DNA of 64,000 nt from a virus (IMGVR_UViG_3300031857_000010:152700-216699); one strand, 5' to 3'. Positions 32,053 to 39,922 are shown, numbered from the stretch's first letter. A program made the numbers and translations. Notes: a model not told the origin generated them from the sequence alone.

Positions 32053-32298
32053 TTATTTTAATTTTGCGTAAGCCTGAACTTGGTTTGTGTGAGAATCAAT
32101 ATATTCTTTTATAATTTCAAACTCAACATCTTTACCTTCCCAATCAACGGAATAATCACCGTAATCATTACAGGTTTTAACATCTGTTGGATGTAATGGT
32201 AAAGATAATTTTTCTTCTTTATAATTCAAAGGGGGAAAATTATAGTGAATGTAATTCACAAACCAACCACGATCTGTTTTATTTAAAGTTCCTTTCAT
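32053..32298 (-). CDS. MKGTL-family protein 1 (81 aa)
   Basis: Starts MKGTLNKTDRGWFVNYIH, has LPLHPTDVKTC and ends VEFEIIKEYID...AYAKL. Related by pattern to the genes at 36028 and 36659 (start, LPLHP-like and V-x-F-E-x-V blocks). Beta-rich, unknown function. Confidence 0.68.
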   Translation of the reverse strand: MKGTLNKTDRGWFVNYIHYNFPPLNYKEEKLSLPLHPTDVKTCNDYGDYSVDWEGKDVEFEIIKEYIDSHTNQVQAYAKLK

Positions 32299-32301
32299 AA
32301 A

Positions 32302-32553
32302 TTAACAAAAATTATAAGAGTATTTTTTGTAAATATACAAATTTCCCAACACTTGCATCTCGCCATGTCCTGTGTATTTATTTATTAAATATTTTTCTGC
32401 TTCTTCTTGGGTTGCAAAAGATATTCTCTCTGAAGATATTTCTTTTCTCCGTATTTCTTCCCATTTTAAAAATATTTTTTTTTCAATTATAAATTCTGTT
32501 TTGCAATTTTTACCTGCAACATCGTGAATTATTTTTTTTATTCTAAATTTCAT
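32302..32553 (-). CDS. Hypothetical protein (83 aa)
   Basis: Basic helical-beta protein (KKIIHDVAGKNCKTEFIIEKK). Three nt from the MKGTL-type gene. Confidence 0.6.
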   Translation of the reverse strand: MKFRIKKIIHDVAGKNCKTEFIIEKKIFLKWEEIRRKEISSERISFATQEEAEKYLINKYTGHGEMQVLGNLYIYKKYSYNFC

Positions 32554-32564
32554 TTGATCTTTTT

Positions 32565-32912
32565 TTAATATAAATCTTCACTGAATAAACCTATCATGGG
32601 ATTTGACAAGAAATTTCTATAAACCTGCCCAGCTTTTATTGCTATTTCCATCGCTTCTAATCTATTAACAAATCTGTTCTGTGATGTCATAAACCCCTGC
32701 TCAGTTTCTCCAACACCATCTGGTGAAAATCTAACAGTTCTTAATTCAGAAAGGGATTTGACTATATCTATGCAATTTGCATGTCTATGACCACAAACCA
32801 CAATACCCTTATCAATATTTTTCGGTGGATAAACTTGATTGGGTAAATCCTTATACCATATTGCAGCACAGGTTATGTACTCCTCAGGCTTAAATGGTTT
32901 GTTGGGATTCAT
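32565..32912 (-). CDS. Conserved-looking phage protein (115 aa)
   Basis: ITCAAIWYKDLP, GIVVCGHRHANCID, DGVGETEQGFMTSQNRFVNR and EAMEIAIKAGQV are distinctive blocks of a protein family seen in phages and Bacteroidota. CGHRH-x-x-C suggests a metal or nucleotide site. Start overlaps the upstream 29-aa gene. Confidence 0.7.
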   Translation of the reverse strand: MNPNKPFKPEEYITCAAIWYKDLPNQVYPPKNIDKGIVVCGHRHANCIDIVKSLSELRTVRFSPDGVGETEQGFMTSQNRFVNRLEAMEIAIKAGQVYRNFLSNPMIGLFSEDLY

Positions 32913-32998
32913 TGACAGTGGTGAAATAATTTAAATATTAAATATAAAAATAATACACCTACTACAAATCCTTTAAAAAAATCTCCGGGCCTTTTCAT
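32909..32998 (-). CDS. 29-aa membrane peptide
   Basis: MKRPGDFFKG then a hydrophobic core and HHCQ end. Its start overlaps the upstream stop and its stop overlaps the downstream start, both as ATGA, so despite its size this is a convincing coupled gene. Confidence 0.6.
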   Translation of the reverse strand: MKRPGDFFKGFVVGVLFLYLIFKLFHHCQ

Positions 32999-33231
32999 AA
33001 CTTTTCTATTTCTTGTTTGACTTGTTTCCAATATTCTCTTGTATCACAATCTTCATAAGACCATTCATCATTACAATCAAACACATCTAATTTGATTATC
33101 TCATCCACAGCTATCAATGCACATTCTTCAGCTAGTTCTTCAATTACAAATCCATCAATGCGATACTTTCCCCTTAGTATTTCTCTTTTATATCTGCTTA
33201 CTAACTCTTCAGCTTTTTCTTTTGGTGTCAT
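32995..33231 (-). CDS. MTPKEKAE-family protein 2 (78 aa)
   Basis: MTPKEKAEELVSRYK, ECALIAVDEIIK and EYWKQVKQEIEKL. Nearest relative in the window is 34206. Lies directly upstream of the 29-aa membrane peptide gene (ATGA). Confidence 0.7.
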   Translation of the reverse strand: MTPKEKAEELVSRYKREILRGKYRIDGFVIEELAEECALIAVDEIIKLDVFDCNDEWSYEDCDTREYWKQVKQEIEKL

Positions 33232-33254
33232 AGTGTGTCTGATTTAATGTTTGT

Positions 33255-33353
33255 AGTCAGGACAGGATTCGAACCTGTACGCCTTTCATCCTGAATACCG
33301 CGACAATACGCTGAAAGACCTCGGATAGTGCGTCTACCATTCCGCCACCTGAC
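33255..33353 (-). ncRNA. tRNA-like RNA 2 (class II-like ends)
   Basis: Same 5' (GTCAGG, D arm GGCGG/GACGC-type) and 3' (ACAGG-TTCGAAT-CCTGT, CCTGAC) ends as the element at 28958. Centre has CTTTCA/TGAAAG and ATCC/GGAT pairs but no standard anticodon loop. Confidence 0.58.
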
Positions 33354-33357
33354 TATT

Positions 33358-33501
33358 TTATTTATAATTTTTATTACACCGGGAACATTTTGCTTTAGAA
33401 GATATTCTGCCGTTTTCAGGAACAGCTCCGAATTCATCTATGTAATCTTGTAATGAAGCAACCCATTTATGCCAGCCAAAAAAACATAATATCTTTTTCA
33501 T
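33358..33501 (-). CDS. Small Cys protein with FGWHKW start (47 aa)
   Basis: MKKILCFFGWHKW at the start and KAKCSRCNKNYK at the end resemble the phage DUF1660 type (GHKW...CxxC). The 119-codon frame opens far upstream through another gene, so the ATG at 33501 is used. Confidence 0.62.
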   Translation of the reverse strand: MKKILCFFGWHKWVASLQDYIDEFGAVPENGRISSKAKCSRCNKNYK

Positions 33502-33506
33502 TTTTC

Positions 33507-33701
33507 TTATTTGGTAGAGTTGAAATAATAAAATAGTCCCCAAAGAATCGCAGCGATCAAAACATGCCAAGTCGTTTTGTTGAGCTGTAATTGATTGCGG
33601 TTCATTATTCCAGTGATGGTGTTCGTCACTGCTATAAACGAGATATATAAAGCAAAAATTAACAAAATGCTTGTAAATATTGGCAAGACAAAATGCATCA
33701 T
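33507..33701 (-). CDS. Membrane protein with two TM helices (64 aa)
   Basis: Hydrophobic segments at about 3-24 and 44-60. The frame extends to 33752 but the upstream gene ends at 33718; the ATG at 33701 avoids overlap, 33728 is a second option. Confidence 0.55.
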   Translation of the reverse strand: MMHFVLPIFTSILLIFALYISFIAVTNTITGIMNRNQLQLNKTTWHVLIAAILWGLFYYFNSTK

Positions 33702-33717
33702 GTTGAATGTTGAGCAA

Positions 33718-33960
33718 TTATTTTCCATAGATTTCGTTATAATATTCTTCATCTGTTAAATATGTAGTAACTCTACCCCTGCAATCTCCAAATGATACTG
33801 CTTCCATTATCTGCTCCTTCTCCATTTCTTTGGCTTTATATTTATATTCAGTAGCTCTAATACCATAGAGTGCTGCCGATATATTGCCTTCAGTAAAATC
33901 AATTAATAAGTCATTTGTCTTTTCAAATAGCCATTCAACTGCGGTCTGTTTTTTTTCCAT
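33718..33960 (-). CDS. KQTA...YYNEIYG family protein 2 (80 aa)
   Basis: Starts MEKKQTAVEWLFEK, has KAKEMEKEQIMEA and ends EEYYNEIYGK, the complete family pattern. The TATGGAAAA at its end is identical to the start of paralogues, a likely recombination point. Confidence 0.7.
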   Translation of the reverse strand: MEKKQTAVEWLFEKTNDLLIDFTEGNISAALYGIRATEYKYKAKEMEKEQIMEAVSFGDCRGRVTTYLTDEEYYNEIYGK

Positions 33961-33963
33961 AGG

Positions 33964-34209
33964 TTATTTTTTTAGTTGTTTTTGCATCCATTTAGCACCT
34001 CTGAAGTAAGCATCTATTTCTGCATCACAGCCACTACCATACATTTCTTCCATTGCTAAGATAGATTGGTTGAATAGTTCCTCATCAGTTGGTAGTTCAA
34101 TGGCGGTTACATATTCATCAATATAATTGATAATATGTTTAGCATCTATCATTGATACTTCGCATTTTTCTGCTGCAATTAAAAACATTTCTTTAGTATA
34201 TAGTTTCAT
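33964..34209 (-). CDS. Hypothetical protein (81 aa)
   Basis: MKLYTKEMFLIAAEKCEVSM, acidic middle, FRGAKWMQKQLKK end (a common tail in phage proteins). The frame opens at 34242 but the ATG at 34209 overlaps the upstream stop as ATGA, so it is preferred. Confidence 0.66.
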   Translation of the reverse strand: MKLYTKEMFLIAAEKCEVSMIDAKHIINYIDEYVTAIELPTDEELFNQSILAMEEMYGSGCDAEIDAYFRGAKWMQKQLKK

Positions 34210-34427
34210 AACTTTTCTATTTCTTCTTTTACTTTTATCCAATAGTCATGTTTAGATTCATCAGTATTATTCCTGAATATCTCATCTACTGCTATTAAGG
34301 CACATTTTTTACCTCCTTCATATCCTATTTCACAAGTTTTATAATTTGCACCCGCATACTCTTGATATTTATAAGTCTGTATGCTCATTTTATCAAGCAA
34401 CTCTTCAGCTTTTTCTTTTGGTGTCAT
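34206..34427 (-). CDS. MTPKEKAE-family protein 3 (73 aa)
   Basis: MTPKEKAEELLDKM, KKCALIAVDEIF, YWIKVKEEIEKL. The frame continues upstream through MEKKQTA (ATG 34448), i.e. the first seven residues of a KQTA-family gene fused in frame. The family start at 34427 is used; the upstream start would give a chimeric N-terminus. Confidence 0.66.
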   Translation of the reverse strand: MTPKEKAEELLDKMSIQTYKYQEYAGANYKTCEIGYEGGKKCALIAVDEIFRNNTDESKHDYWIKVKEEIEKL

Positions 34428-34668
34428 AGCGGTCTGTTTCTTTTCCATACGTTTCGTTGTAGTATTGTTCAAATTCTTCTTTGTGGAACTTCAGTGAATG
34501 TTCTCCATTAACATAATTCTTTTTAATGTAGTCAAACATCTGCTCCTTCTCCATCTGCTTGGCTTGGTCAATTACTTGCATCCATTCACTTGCGGATAAT
34601 GCTTTTTGTTTTTGGTCACTTTTAATTTGCTCTGTGAGCCAATTAACTGCGGTTTGTTTGGTTTCCAT
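34405..34668 (-). CDS. KQTA...YYNEIYG family protein 3 (87 aa)
   Basis: Starts METKQTAVNWLTEQIK, ends YYNETYGKE then an extra basic DRYDTKRKS tail created by readthrough into the next gene. It overlaps the MTPKEKAE gene start in a different frame. Confidence 0.68.
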   Translation of the reverse strand: METKQTAVNWLTEQIKSDQKQKALSASEWMQVIDQAKQMEKEQMFDYIKKNYVNGEHSLKFHKEEFEQYYNETYGKETDRYDTKRKS

Positions 34669-34706
34669 AGGTTATTTAAATGTTACGTTAATAATGTTTT
34701 TAGTCA

Positions 34707-34886
34707 CTATACTATTACCATCTTTGTAAATGGTATCACCTTTTCCAGTTCTATTGTTCTCTTTCGAAGTTCAATAATTTCGTCTTTTTCCTTTAATTCC
34801 GCTTCCTGTATTTTGACAATATTATTGAGCAAGTCGATAACTTCTTTCTGTAAGTCAAATAACTTTTGGAATTCCTCTTGTTCCAT
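34707..34886 (-). CDS. Coiled-coil protein (59 aa)
   Basis: Short ORF, nearly all heptad-like (FDLQKEVIDLLNNIVKIQ), ending TKMVIV. Eight nt separate its start from the stop of the 34895 lipoprotein gene upstream. Confidence 0.6.
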   Translation of the reverse strand: MEQEEFQKLFDLQKEVIDLLNNIVKIQEAELKEKDEIIELRKRTIELEKVIPFTKMVIV

Positions 34887-34894
34887 TTAAAATC

Positions 34895-35107
34895 CTATTT
34901 TGTATGATTTTTACAATTTCCCTTATGTGTCAATACCGTTGCATTTCCCCAAGGACCATACAAGTACTCACAACTATCTATGATCACTATCTCGACATGA
35001 TTACCACCTTCTAAAATATATTTTGTTTTTTGAACCGGAACATTAGGTTCACTACACGAAATGAAACAGATCAATAGTAGACTTATTGCAATAAATATTT
35101 TTTTCAT
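34895..35107 (-). CDS. Small lipoprotein (70 aa), EPNV family
   Basis: MKKIFIAISLLLICFISC lipobox, SEPNV, and CEYLYGPWGNATVLTHKGNCK end, a Bacteroidota lipoprotein type often found in phages. The frame opens at 35248, but the first residues there are unrelated; 35107 is used and overlaps the 35104 gene as ATGA. Confidence 0.74.
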   Translation of the reverse strand: MKKIFIAISLLLICFISCSEPNVPVQKTKYILEGGNHVEIVIIDSCEYLYGPWGNATVLTHKGNCKNHTK

Positions 35108-35319
35108 ATTTCTTCTTTTTTGAATATTAATATTGCCAACGAAATAAAAATATGTAAAATCAAAGAAAAAGCTCCGGAAATAATTAAAAGCCACCAAGTT
35201 TTGTAAGGTGTACTTCCGAAGTTTGATAATAAAAAATAAAATAGCCACGCTAAAACAATACTTCTTTTGTGTGAAAGTAAAATTTCCTTGAATAATTTGA
35301 ATGTTATTTTCTTTTTCAT
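35104..35319 (-). CDS. Membrane protein with two TM helices (71 aa)
   Basis: Basic N-terminus (KKKITFKLFKEILLSHKRS), TM helices at about 20-34 and 42-66. ATGA coupling to the lipoprotein gene downstream suggests an envelope pair. Confidence 0.65.
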   Translation of the reverse strand: MKKKITFKLFKEILLSHKRSIVLAWLFYFLLSNFGSTPYKTWWLLIISGAFSLILHIFISLAILIFKKEEI

Positions 35320-35343
35320 GATTATAATAATTTATTTTTTATT

Positions 35344-36024
35344 TTATATTTCTAAAATATTTCCATGAGATGTAATACCCTTATCAAATTTTCCATCCTC
35401 CACACAAGTTCCATTGGAAAATATTGTCCTGCATCCGTACACTTGTTTTGTACCAGCATTCGTAATTACTCCACAATTATGAATGTGACCGAACAAACAT
35501 AATTTAGGTTGTAATTCCAACATCTTCTTCTTCATGTTTGAACAACCACACAAATCATAATTATTATTCCTATCAATTGTCAAATCCAAAATTCCTTTTG
35601 GTGGTCCGTGAGAAATTACAATATCAGTATCGTCCGGAATTGAATCCCAAACCTTGAACATCTTTTCACGTTTCCTATTCCATGCCCAACCTACACCAAA
35701 TTCAGGTGTGCATGGTGTGCCCCAAATGTTTATTCCCCCAATCTGTGTTGAAGAGTTTTCTAAATAGATAATTCCTTTAGCGTGTATTTGGCCCGGAGTT
35801 ACCAACCTCTTTTCGATGCTGGTATCGTGATTTCCGGCAACAAATATTTTATATTTGATATCTAAACTAGAAAACCATTCCAAAAAATTTAATACCTCCG
35901 GTTCATTCAAATAGGGACTTGATGGATTTGAAACATCACCGGAATGAATAATCATATCAATACCATCAGGAATTTTGAGAAACCCATGTAAAGTGTGGGT
36001 ATCACTGATATGCCATATTTTCAT
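35344..36024 (-). CDS. Calcineurin-like metallophosphoesterase
   Basis: 226 residues with the full motif set: DTHTLH (D-x-H), GDVSNP, GNHDTS, SHGPP and GHIHNCGV. MPPED2-like group. It hydrolyses phosphoesters with two metals. As a stand-alone phage protein it could act on nucleotides or signalling molecules; substrate unknown. Confidence 0.86.
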   Translation of the reverse strand: MKIWHISDTHTLHGFLKIPDGIDMIIHSGDVSNPSSPYLNEPEVLNFLEWFSSLDIKYKIFVAGNHDTSIEKRLVTPGQIHAKGIIYLENSSTQIGGINIWGTPCTPEFGVGWAWNRKREKMFKVWDSIPDDTDIVISHGPPKGILDLTIDRNNNYDLCGCSNMKKKMLELQPKLCLFGHIHNCGVITNAGTKQVYGCRTIFSNGTCVEDGKFDKGITSHGNILEI

Positions 36025-36027
36025 AAA

Positions 36028-36300
36028 TTAAAAGTTATGTACTTTTGCACATAATGTTTTTGTTGTTTCAGATTTATCATTATTCTCATCAGAAATCTCT
36101 ACTAAGTCGAATTTGACTTTGGGGTTTGACATTATCCTGCTTTCAATGTGGTCGAACACCCTATCGTATATTTTTAGCTGTTCTAGATTATCCGGATGCA
36201 AGGGTATTTCACGGTTCACAATCTCCGTTAAACCCCAACCTCCGTAATCTTCATATTGGACGAACCAAACATCGCCCCTTTTGATCATTTCTCCTTCCAT
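36028..36300 (-). CDS. MKGTL-family protein 2 (90 aa)
   Basis: MEGEMIKRGDVWFVQYED, REIPLHPDN and VKFDLVEIS align with the family blocks. Three nt upstream of the phosphoesterase gene. Confidence 0.66.
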   Translation of the reverse strand: MEGEMIKRGDVWFVQYEDYGGWGLTEIVNREIPLHPDNLEQLKIYDRVFDHIESRIMSNPKVKFDLVEISDENNDKSETTKTLCAKVHNF

Positions 36301-36348
36301 GATAAATTTATTTTATCTACCATTGATAAGTTATCAATAACAACTACT

Positions 36349-36591
36349 TTATTTGTTTTTTTCATTATATGATTTATTATGAATTTTTTTTTCAGTCTTA
36401 ATTGATTTGTAATTTAGATAATCTATTATGTCAAATATTATCCCGCCATTTGGTTCACAATCAAAATTTTCAAAAACCATCTGGATGCCTAATGCAACTT
36501 TAGCACTATCCTCCGGACTTATTTTTTCTAATTCTGAAGATAGTTTTCCCAAACCATTATAGGTTAATTTCTTTTTCAAAAATCTGTTCAT
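36349..36591 (-). CDS. Hypothetical protein (80 aa)
   Basis: Short helical protein with a basic start (MNRFLKKKLTYNGLGKLSSE) and a basic end. Unrecognised. Confidence 0.6.
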   Translation of the reverse strand: MNRFLKKKLTYNGLGKLSSELEKISPEDSAKVALGIQMVFENFDCEPNGGIIFDIIDYLNYKSIKTEKKIHNKSYNEKNK

Positions 36592-36658
36592 GAATTTTTT
36601 TTTTAATTATCAACTATTCATATGGTTTTCAAAGTGTTCGATTATTTTATTTCTCCTT

Positions 36659-37234
36659 TCATGACATATTCACTTTTTCAATTATATTATCAACTTCGTT
36701 CAGGTTAAATTCGCAATCTCTCTTATATTTTTCCAATTTATCCAATATGTAAACCTGAGTCGCCTTATCTTTTACCATATTTTCATCTGTTGTCGGATAA
36801 TCGTTATGCAGCGTCCAATTGTCCTTGTGGATGTAGAACGGTTTCTGTTTCATACCACGGTTGAACAACATCATCGTTCCACCATCACGTATTGTTGAAA
36901 TTTCATCTATTGAAAATAAAATATTTCCTTTAATAACGTATTCTTTGATCCATTCTTCTTTTTGGAATTCGTAAACATCCGGAAATATTAGTTTAGCATA
37001 CCTAAATGGCGTAAAATTTTTTTCATCATACCCACTCGTTACCATTTCAAATTCAACTTTTTCACCTTCCTCTAAAGTTTTATATCTTATTTCACCATCT
37101 TTGATAAAATGTATTGAATTAGAATCAGGTGATAATTCCGTAAACATCCAATGCGTTCCGTGTCCAAAAGAATGCAGGTCGGACCACTTTACCATCCAGA
37201 CACCTTCACTATTTCTTGTCAATGCTCCTTTCAT
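36659..37234 (-). CDS. MKGTL-family protein 3, extended (191 aa)
   Basis: First 80 residues match the family (MKGALTRNSEGVWMVKW, EKVEFEMV); a second domain of 110 residues with an N-terminal W/Y cluster and helical tail follows. Its start overlaps the 37209 gene's end by 26 nt. Confidence 0.66.
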   Translation of the reverse strand: MKGALTRNSEGVWMVKWSDLHSFGHGTHWMFTELSPDSNSIHFIKDGEIRYKTLEEGEKVEFEMVTSGYDEKNFTPFRYAKLIFPDVYEFQKEEWIKEYVIKGNILFSIDEISTIRDGGTMMLFNRGMKQKPFYIHKDNWTLHNDYPTTDENMVKDKATQVYILDKLEKYKRDCEFNLNEVDNIIEKVNMS

Positions 37235-37511
37235 AACTTTCTATTGTTTTGTTGTTGTAATTAACCCCTATTTTAATATTTCCATCTTCAACTACAGTGT
37301 ATATAGTAACACCCCATTGTTTGGCAAAGTCTGGATTGGTTTTTATTTTGTTGATGAATTCTTCTTTCTTTTCAAAAAATGGTGTTAAACATAATGTTAA
37401 CCAACCACCCTTTGCAATCATTTCGCGTTCTTGTTTTTTTGTTTCTCTAATACAAGAATAATAATAATTCAAATACGCTTCATCCAATAATTCTTGTTGT
37501 TCTTTATTCAT
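37209..37511 (-). CDS. Tandem family copy 1 (100 aa)
   Basis: First of three adjacent paralogues on 37209-38191. Starts MNKEQQELLDEAYLNYYY and ends NNKTIESYERS. Lacks the GLKIEERELSLEER block of copies 2 and 3. Overlaps copy 2 by 8 nt. Confidence 0.66.
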   Translation of the reverse strand: MNKEQQELLDEAYLNYYYSCIRETKKQEREMIAKGGWLTLCLTPFFEKKEEFINKIKTNPDFAKQWGVTIYTVVEDGNIKIGVNYNNKTIESYERSIDKK

Positions 37512-37851
37512 AACTTTCCACTGTTTCGTTGTTGTATGTTATTTTGATTAGTTTGGTTGGGATGTTGGAACCATCTAATATTTGATGGGTATATGGTGCA
37601 AAAGTTCGAGCAATACCATCTCTTTTCTTTTTATAATCTACTCTTTCTTCCAAACTCAACTCTCTTTCCTCAATCTTCAATCCCCATTTTTCAGAGAACC
37701 AATCAAGATTTTTAATTTTTTCAACAAACATAACTTTAGTCATTGGATTTGTATCAAAAGAATATCTTTCTATTTCAGATTGGTTCTCAAATGATTTACA
37801 ATAAAAATCATATACTTCATCAATAATCTGGTTATATTTTTCTTTATTCAT
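37504..37851 (-). CDS. Tandem family copy 2 (115 aa)
   Basis: MNKEKYNQIIDEVYDFYCK, SEKWGLKIEERELSLEER, GSNIPTKLIKITYNNETVESYE. Nearly the same length as copy 3. Overlaps copy 3 by 8 nt. Confidence 0.7.
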   Translation of the reverse strand: MNKEKYNQIIDEVYDFYCKSFENQSEIERYSFDTNPMTKVMFVEKIKNLDWFSEKWGLKIEERELSLEERVDYKKKRDGIARTFAPYTHQILDGSNIPTKLIKITYNNETVESYE

Positions 37852-38191
37852 AAATTTCTATTTTTTCATCTTTGTATGTTAGTGTGATTAGTTTTGTTGG
37901 GATATTCCATTCATTCGTCAAATGCCATTCCATTTCTTCAAAGCTCCAATATGGCCAATTCCAGTAGGTACGCCGTTTTTCTCGGGATAAGTCCATTCTT
38001 TCTTCCAAACTCAACTCTCGTTCTTCAATCTTTAGTCCCCATTTTTCAGAGAATTCGGAATCGGTTTTACATTTATCGATGAATTCTTCTTTTGATAATA
38101 TTAAACCACTAATTCCAAATGACCCTCTTTCAACACTTTTTTTAATGAAGTAATTATTATAAACCTCATCAATAATCTGTTCTTTATTCAT
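37844..38191 (-). CDS. Tandem family copy 3 (115 aa)
   Basis: MNKEQIIDEVYNNYFIKK, SEKWGLKIEERELSLEER, NIPTKLITLTYKDEKIEIYE. Same blocks as copy 2 with a divergent middle (Trp-rich). Its start overlaps the 39-aa gene's stop as ATGA. Function unknown. Confidence 0.7.
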   Translation of the reverse strand: MNKEQIIDEVYNNYFIKKSVERGSFGISGLILSKEEFIDKCKTDSEFSEKWGLKIEERELSLEERMDLSREKRRTYWNWPYWSFEEMEWHLTNEWNIPTKLITLTYKDEKIEIYE

Positions 38192-38307
38192 AACTTTTCT
38201 ACTGTAATTTTAACTTTACCTGATGACACTAATTCAATTACCTTCATACACTCATTCCAGTTTTTACAACCGCTTAAATCAACTTTAATTATGTTTTTCT
38301 TTTTCAT
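38188..38307 (-). CDS. 39-aa basic protein
   Basis: Short ORF, MKKKNIIKVDLSGCKNW..., ATGA-coupled to copy 3 of the tandem family. Cys pair (GCKNWNEC). Confidence 0.58.
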   Translation of the reverse strand: MKKKNIIKVDLSGCKNWNECMKVIELVSSGKVKITVEKL

Positions 38308-38341
38308 GATGTGTTTTATTTATTTTAAATAAATTATACTT

Positions 38342-38650
38342 TTAATTTCCCCCAGTTCTTTGACGACGAATTTCGCTTTTTTTAATTTTTCGTGTTTCTT
38401 TTGTTACTGCTGGATGATACAATTCACCTCTTTTGCCCGGACGAACATATTTTGGACCATTTTTACCCTTATTCGGACGATAATTCTTTTTCTTAGAGAA
38501 TTTTACCACATTCTTGGATTGATATGTAGATAACCCAGATTGCGGAGTAAAACAGGAGGTAATTAATAAAAACCCCAATAACAATAAACAAAAACATTTA
38601 ATGTTATACCATAAAAAAGATTCTTCTTTTTGTTTAAATAAAATTTTCAT
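38342..38650 (-). CDS. Basic lipoprotein (102 aa)
   Basis: Longer signal with lipobox LLITSC (Cys about 33), then a very basic Gly/Lys/Arg/Pro domain (KKKNYRPNKGKNGPKYVRPGKRG). Surface-exposed cationic lipoprotein; a role in binding DNA or the envelope is conjecture. Confidence 0.65.
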   Translation of the reverse strand: MKILFKQKEESFLWYNIKCFCLLLLGFLLITSCFTPQSGLSTYQSKNVVKFSKKKNYRPNKGKNGPKYVRPGKRGELYHPAVTKETRKIKKSEIRRQRTGGN

Positions 38651-38676
38651 GCAATTAAAATTTAATTTGATTTTCT

Positions 38677-39279
38677 TTAATTTATTACATTATCCGAACG
38701 ATTTATAATTTTTTTTATAATTTTTGTTGGAGCATTTTCCGGATTTAACTTATCAATTATTTCAAAATGGTCAATTAAGGAACCTACGAATGGTTTTAAT
38801 GTTCCTTTTGACATTTTTTCTTCCAGTTGTGAATTTCTGTATCCACCTTCATGTGTAGGTGTTAATATCCCCTTTTTGAAATGCTCTTCTAATTGAACGG
38901 ACACCACCTCCACCACCCCCACTTCCATCACAGGTGGTGTCAATACCCCCTTTTTGAAATGCTCTTCTATTCCGTGCAGTGGCTTGAAACTGAAATGAAA
39001 AGGTGTCAATACCTCATTTTTTAAATGCTCTTCTAGTAAATCTGAGATCATATCGTTGATTTGCATGTTGTTATATCCAAACTCTAATTCAAATAAAGAC
39101 CATACCTTTGTATATTTACAATATAAATAATTGTTTTTCCAATCCTGCTCGAATAAAACCTCTCCTTCTGAAACCATAAATATAGATTCAGGATAACGAT
39201 CCCATGTCATCCATTCACACGAGTTCCATAATTTTAAAAACTCGTATTCAGCATCAGTTCTTATTTCAGTTAACAACAT
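38677..39279 (-). CDS. Protein with EEHFKKG-LTP repeats (200 aa)
   Basis: At least four degenerate copies of a roughly 25-residue unit: LEEHLKNEVLTP, IEEHFKKGVLTP, LEEHFKKGILTP, LEEKMSKGTLKP (about 80-165). The repeats lie between a Trp-rich N-terminal domain and a charged end. No known repeat family recognised. Confidence 0.66.
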   Translation of the reverse strand: MLLTEIRTDAEYEFLKLWNSCEWMTWDRYPESIFMVSEGEVLFEQDWKNNYLYCKYTKVWSLFELEFGYNNMQINDMISDLLEEHLKNEVLTPFHFSFKPLHGIEEHFKKGVLTPPVMEVGVVEVVSVQLEEHFKKGILTPTHEGGYRNSQLEEKMSKGTLKPFVGSLIDHFEIIDKLNPENAPTKIIKKIINRSDNVIN

Positions 39280-39587
39280 TATTGTTTTAAATGATTAACA
39301 ACACCATCAGAATCAGGTTTACCCCAATTCCTCTGATAATTTATTTTCATCTTTTCATCTATGCAATCACAAATATCTTCGTAACTCATTCCGTCAGCAG
39401 CTGCTGCACCAAATAACAATAAAAAACAATCAGCGAACTCCAAACTCCTGTTTTCAGACCTATCCTTTAAATCAGAAATTAATTCCTCTAATTCCTGCTT
39501 TAAATGTGAGATCTTTGACAAAGAAGTCGATTTACTGAAAGTTTTTTTCTGCCATTCAGTTATTTCTATAAACTGATCTTTCCTCAT
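39279..39587 (-). CDS. DUF550 / MazG-like nucleotide pyrophosphohydrolase
   Basis: 102 residues: ELEELISDL, LEFADCFLLLFGAAAADGMSYED and KMKINYQRNWGKPDSDGVVNHLK. This matches the dATP/dGTP diphosphohydrolase group of phages (EELIED-like helices, E...D metal ligands). Likely cleaves dNTPs or an aberrant nucleotide. Shares its first base with the last base of the upstream stop. Confidence 0.78.
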   Translation of the reverse strand: MRKDQFIEITEWQKKTFSKSTSLSKISHLKQELEELISDLKDRSENRSLEFADCFLLLFGAAAADGMSYEDICDCIDEKMKINYQRNWGKPDSDGVVNHLKQ

Positions 39588-39593
39588 ATTGTA

Positions 39594-39911
39594 TCATAAA
39601 CCATCTAATTTTGTTTTGAATTTCTTGTCCCCGAATGTTACAGATTTGAAACCTCCTCGTGGACCTCTTTCTATTTCTGTAATTGGACCATATAAGTGTA
39701 TCGCCTCTTCAGCAGTTAAGTTTCTGGTTATTAAAAACCAATTTGGATAAACACATTTTAAACCACCAAATTTTGATAATGAAGAAAATCGCTCCTCTCC
39801 AATATGGCTTGTGATTCTAAATCCCCAACTTATAGTTTCTCCACTATAAGAATCATAAATCATTGGTCCAAATGAAGATAAACAATCTTCAAATCCTTCA
39901 GGTTTGTTCAT
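39594..39911 (-). CDS. Hypothetical protein (105 aa)
   Basis: Starts MNKPEGFEDCLSSFGPMIYDSYSG, ends RGPRGGFKSVTFGDKKFKTKL; probably a conserved phage protein. No catalytic motif. Confidence 0.64.
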   Translation of the reverse strand: MNKPEGFEDCLSSFGPMIYDSYSGETISWGFRITSHIGEERFSSLSKFGGLKCVYPNWFLITRNLTAEEAIHLYGPITEIERGPRGGFKSVTFGDKKFKTKLDGL

Positions 39912-39922
39912 GGTTTTTTCTT

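Noticed and set aside
33228-33437. 69-aa ORF through the 33255 tRNA-like element
   Set aside because: Overlaps a clear RNA structure; the real small gene is 33358-33501.
35104-35248. Longer N-terminus of the 34895 lipoprotein (frame opening at 35248)
   Set aside because: It reads through the upstream membrane gene; the internal ATG at 35107 gives a proper lipoprotein signal.
37209-38191. CRISPR-like array
   Set aside because: The repeats here are protein-coding paralogues; no regular direct repeats with spacers were seen anywhere in the window.
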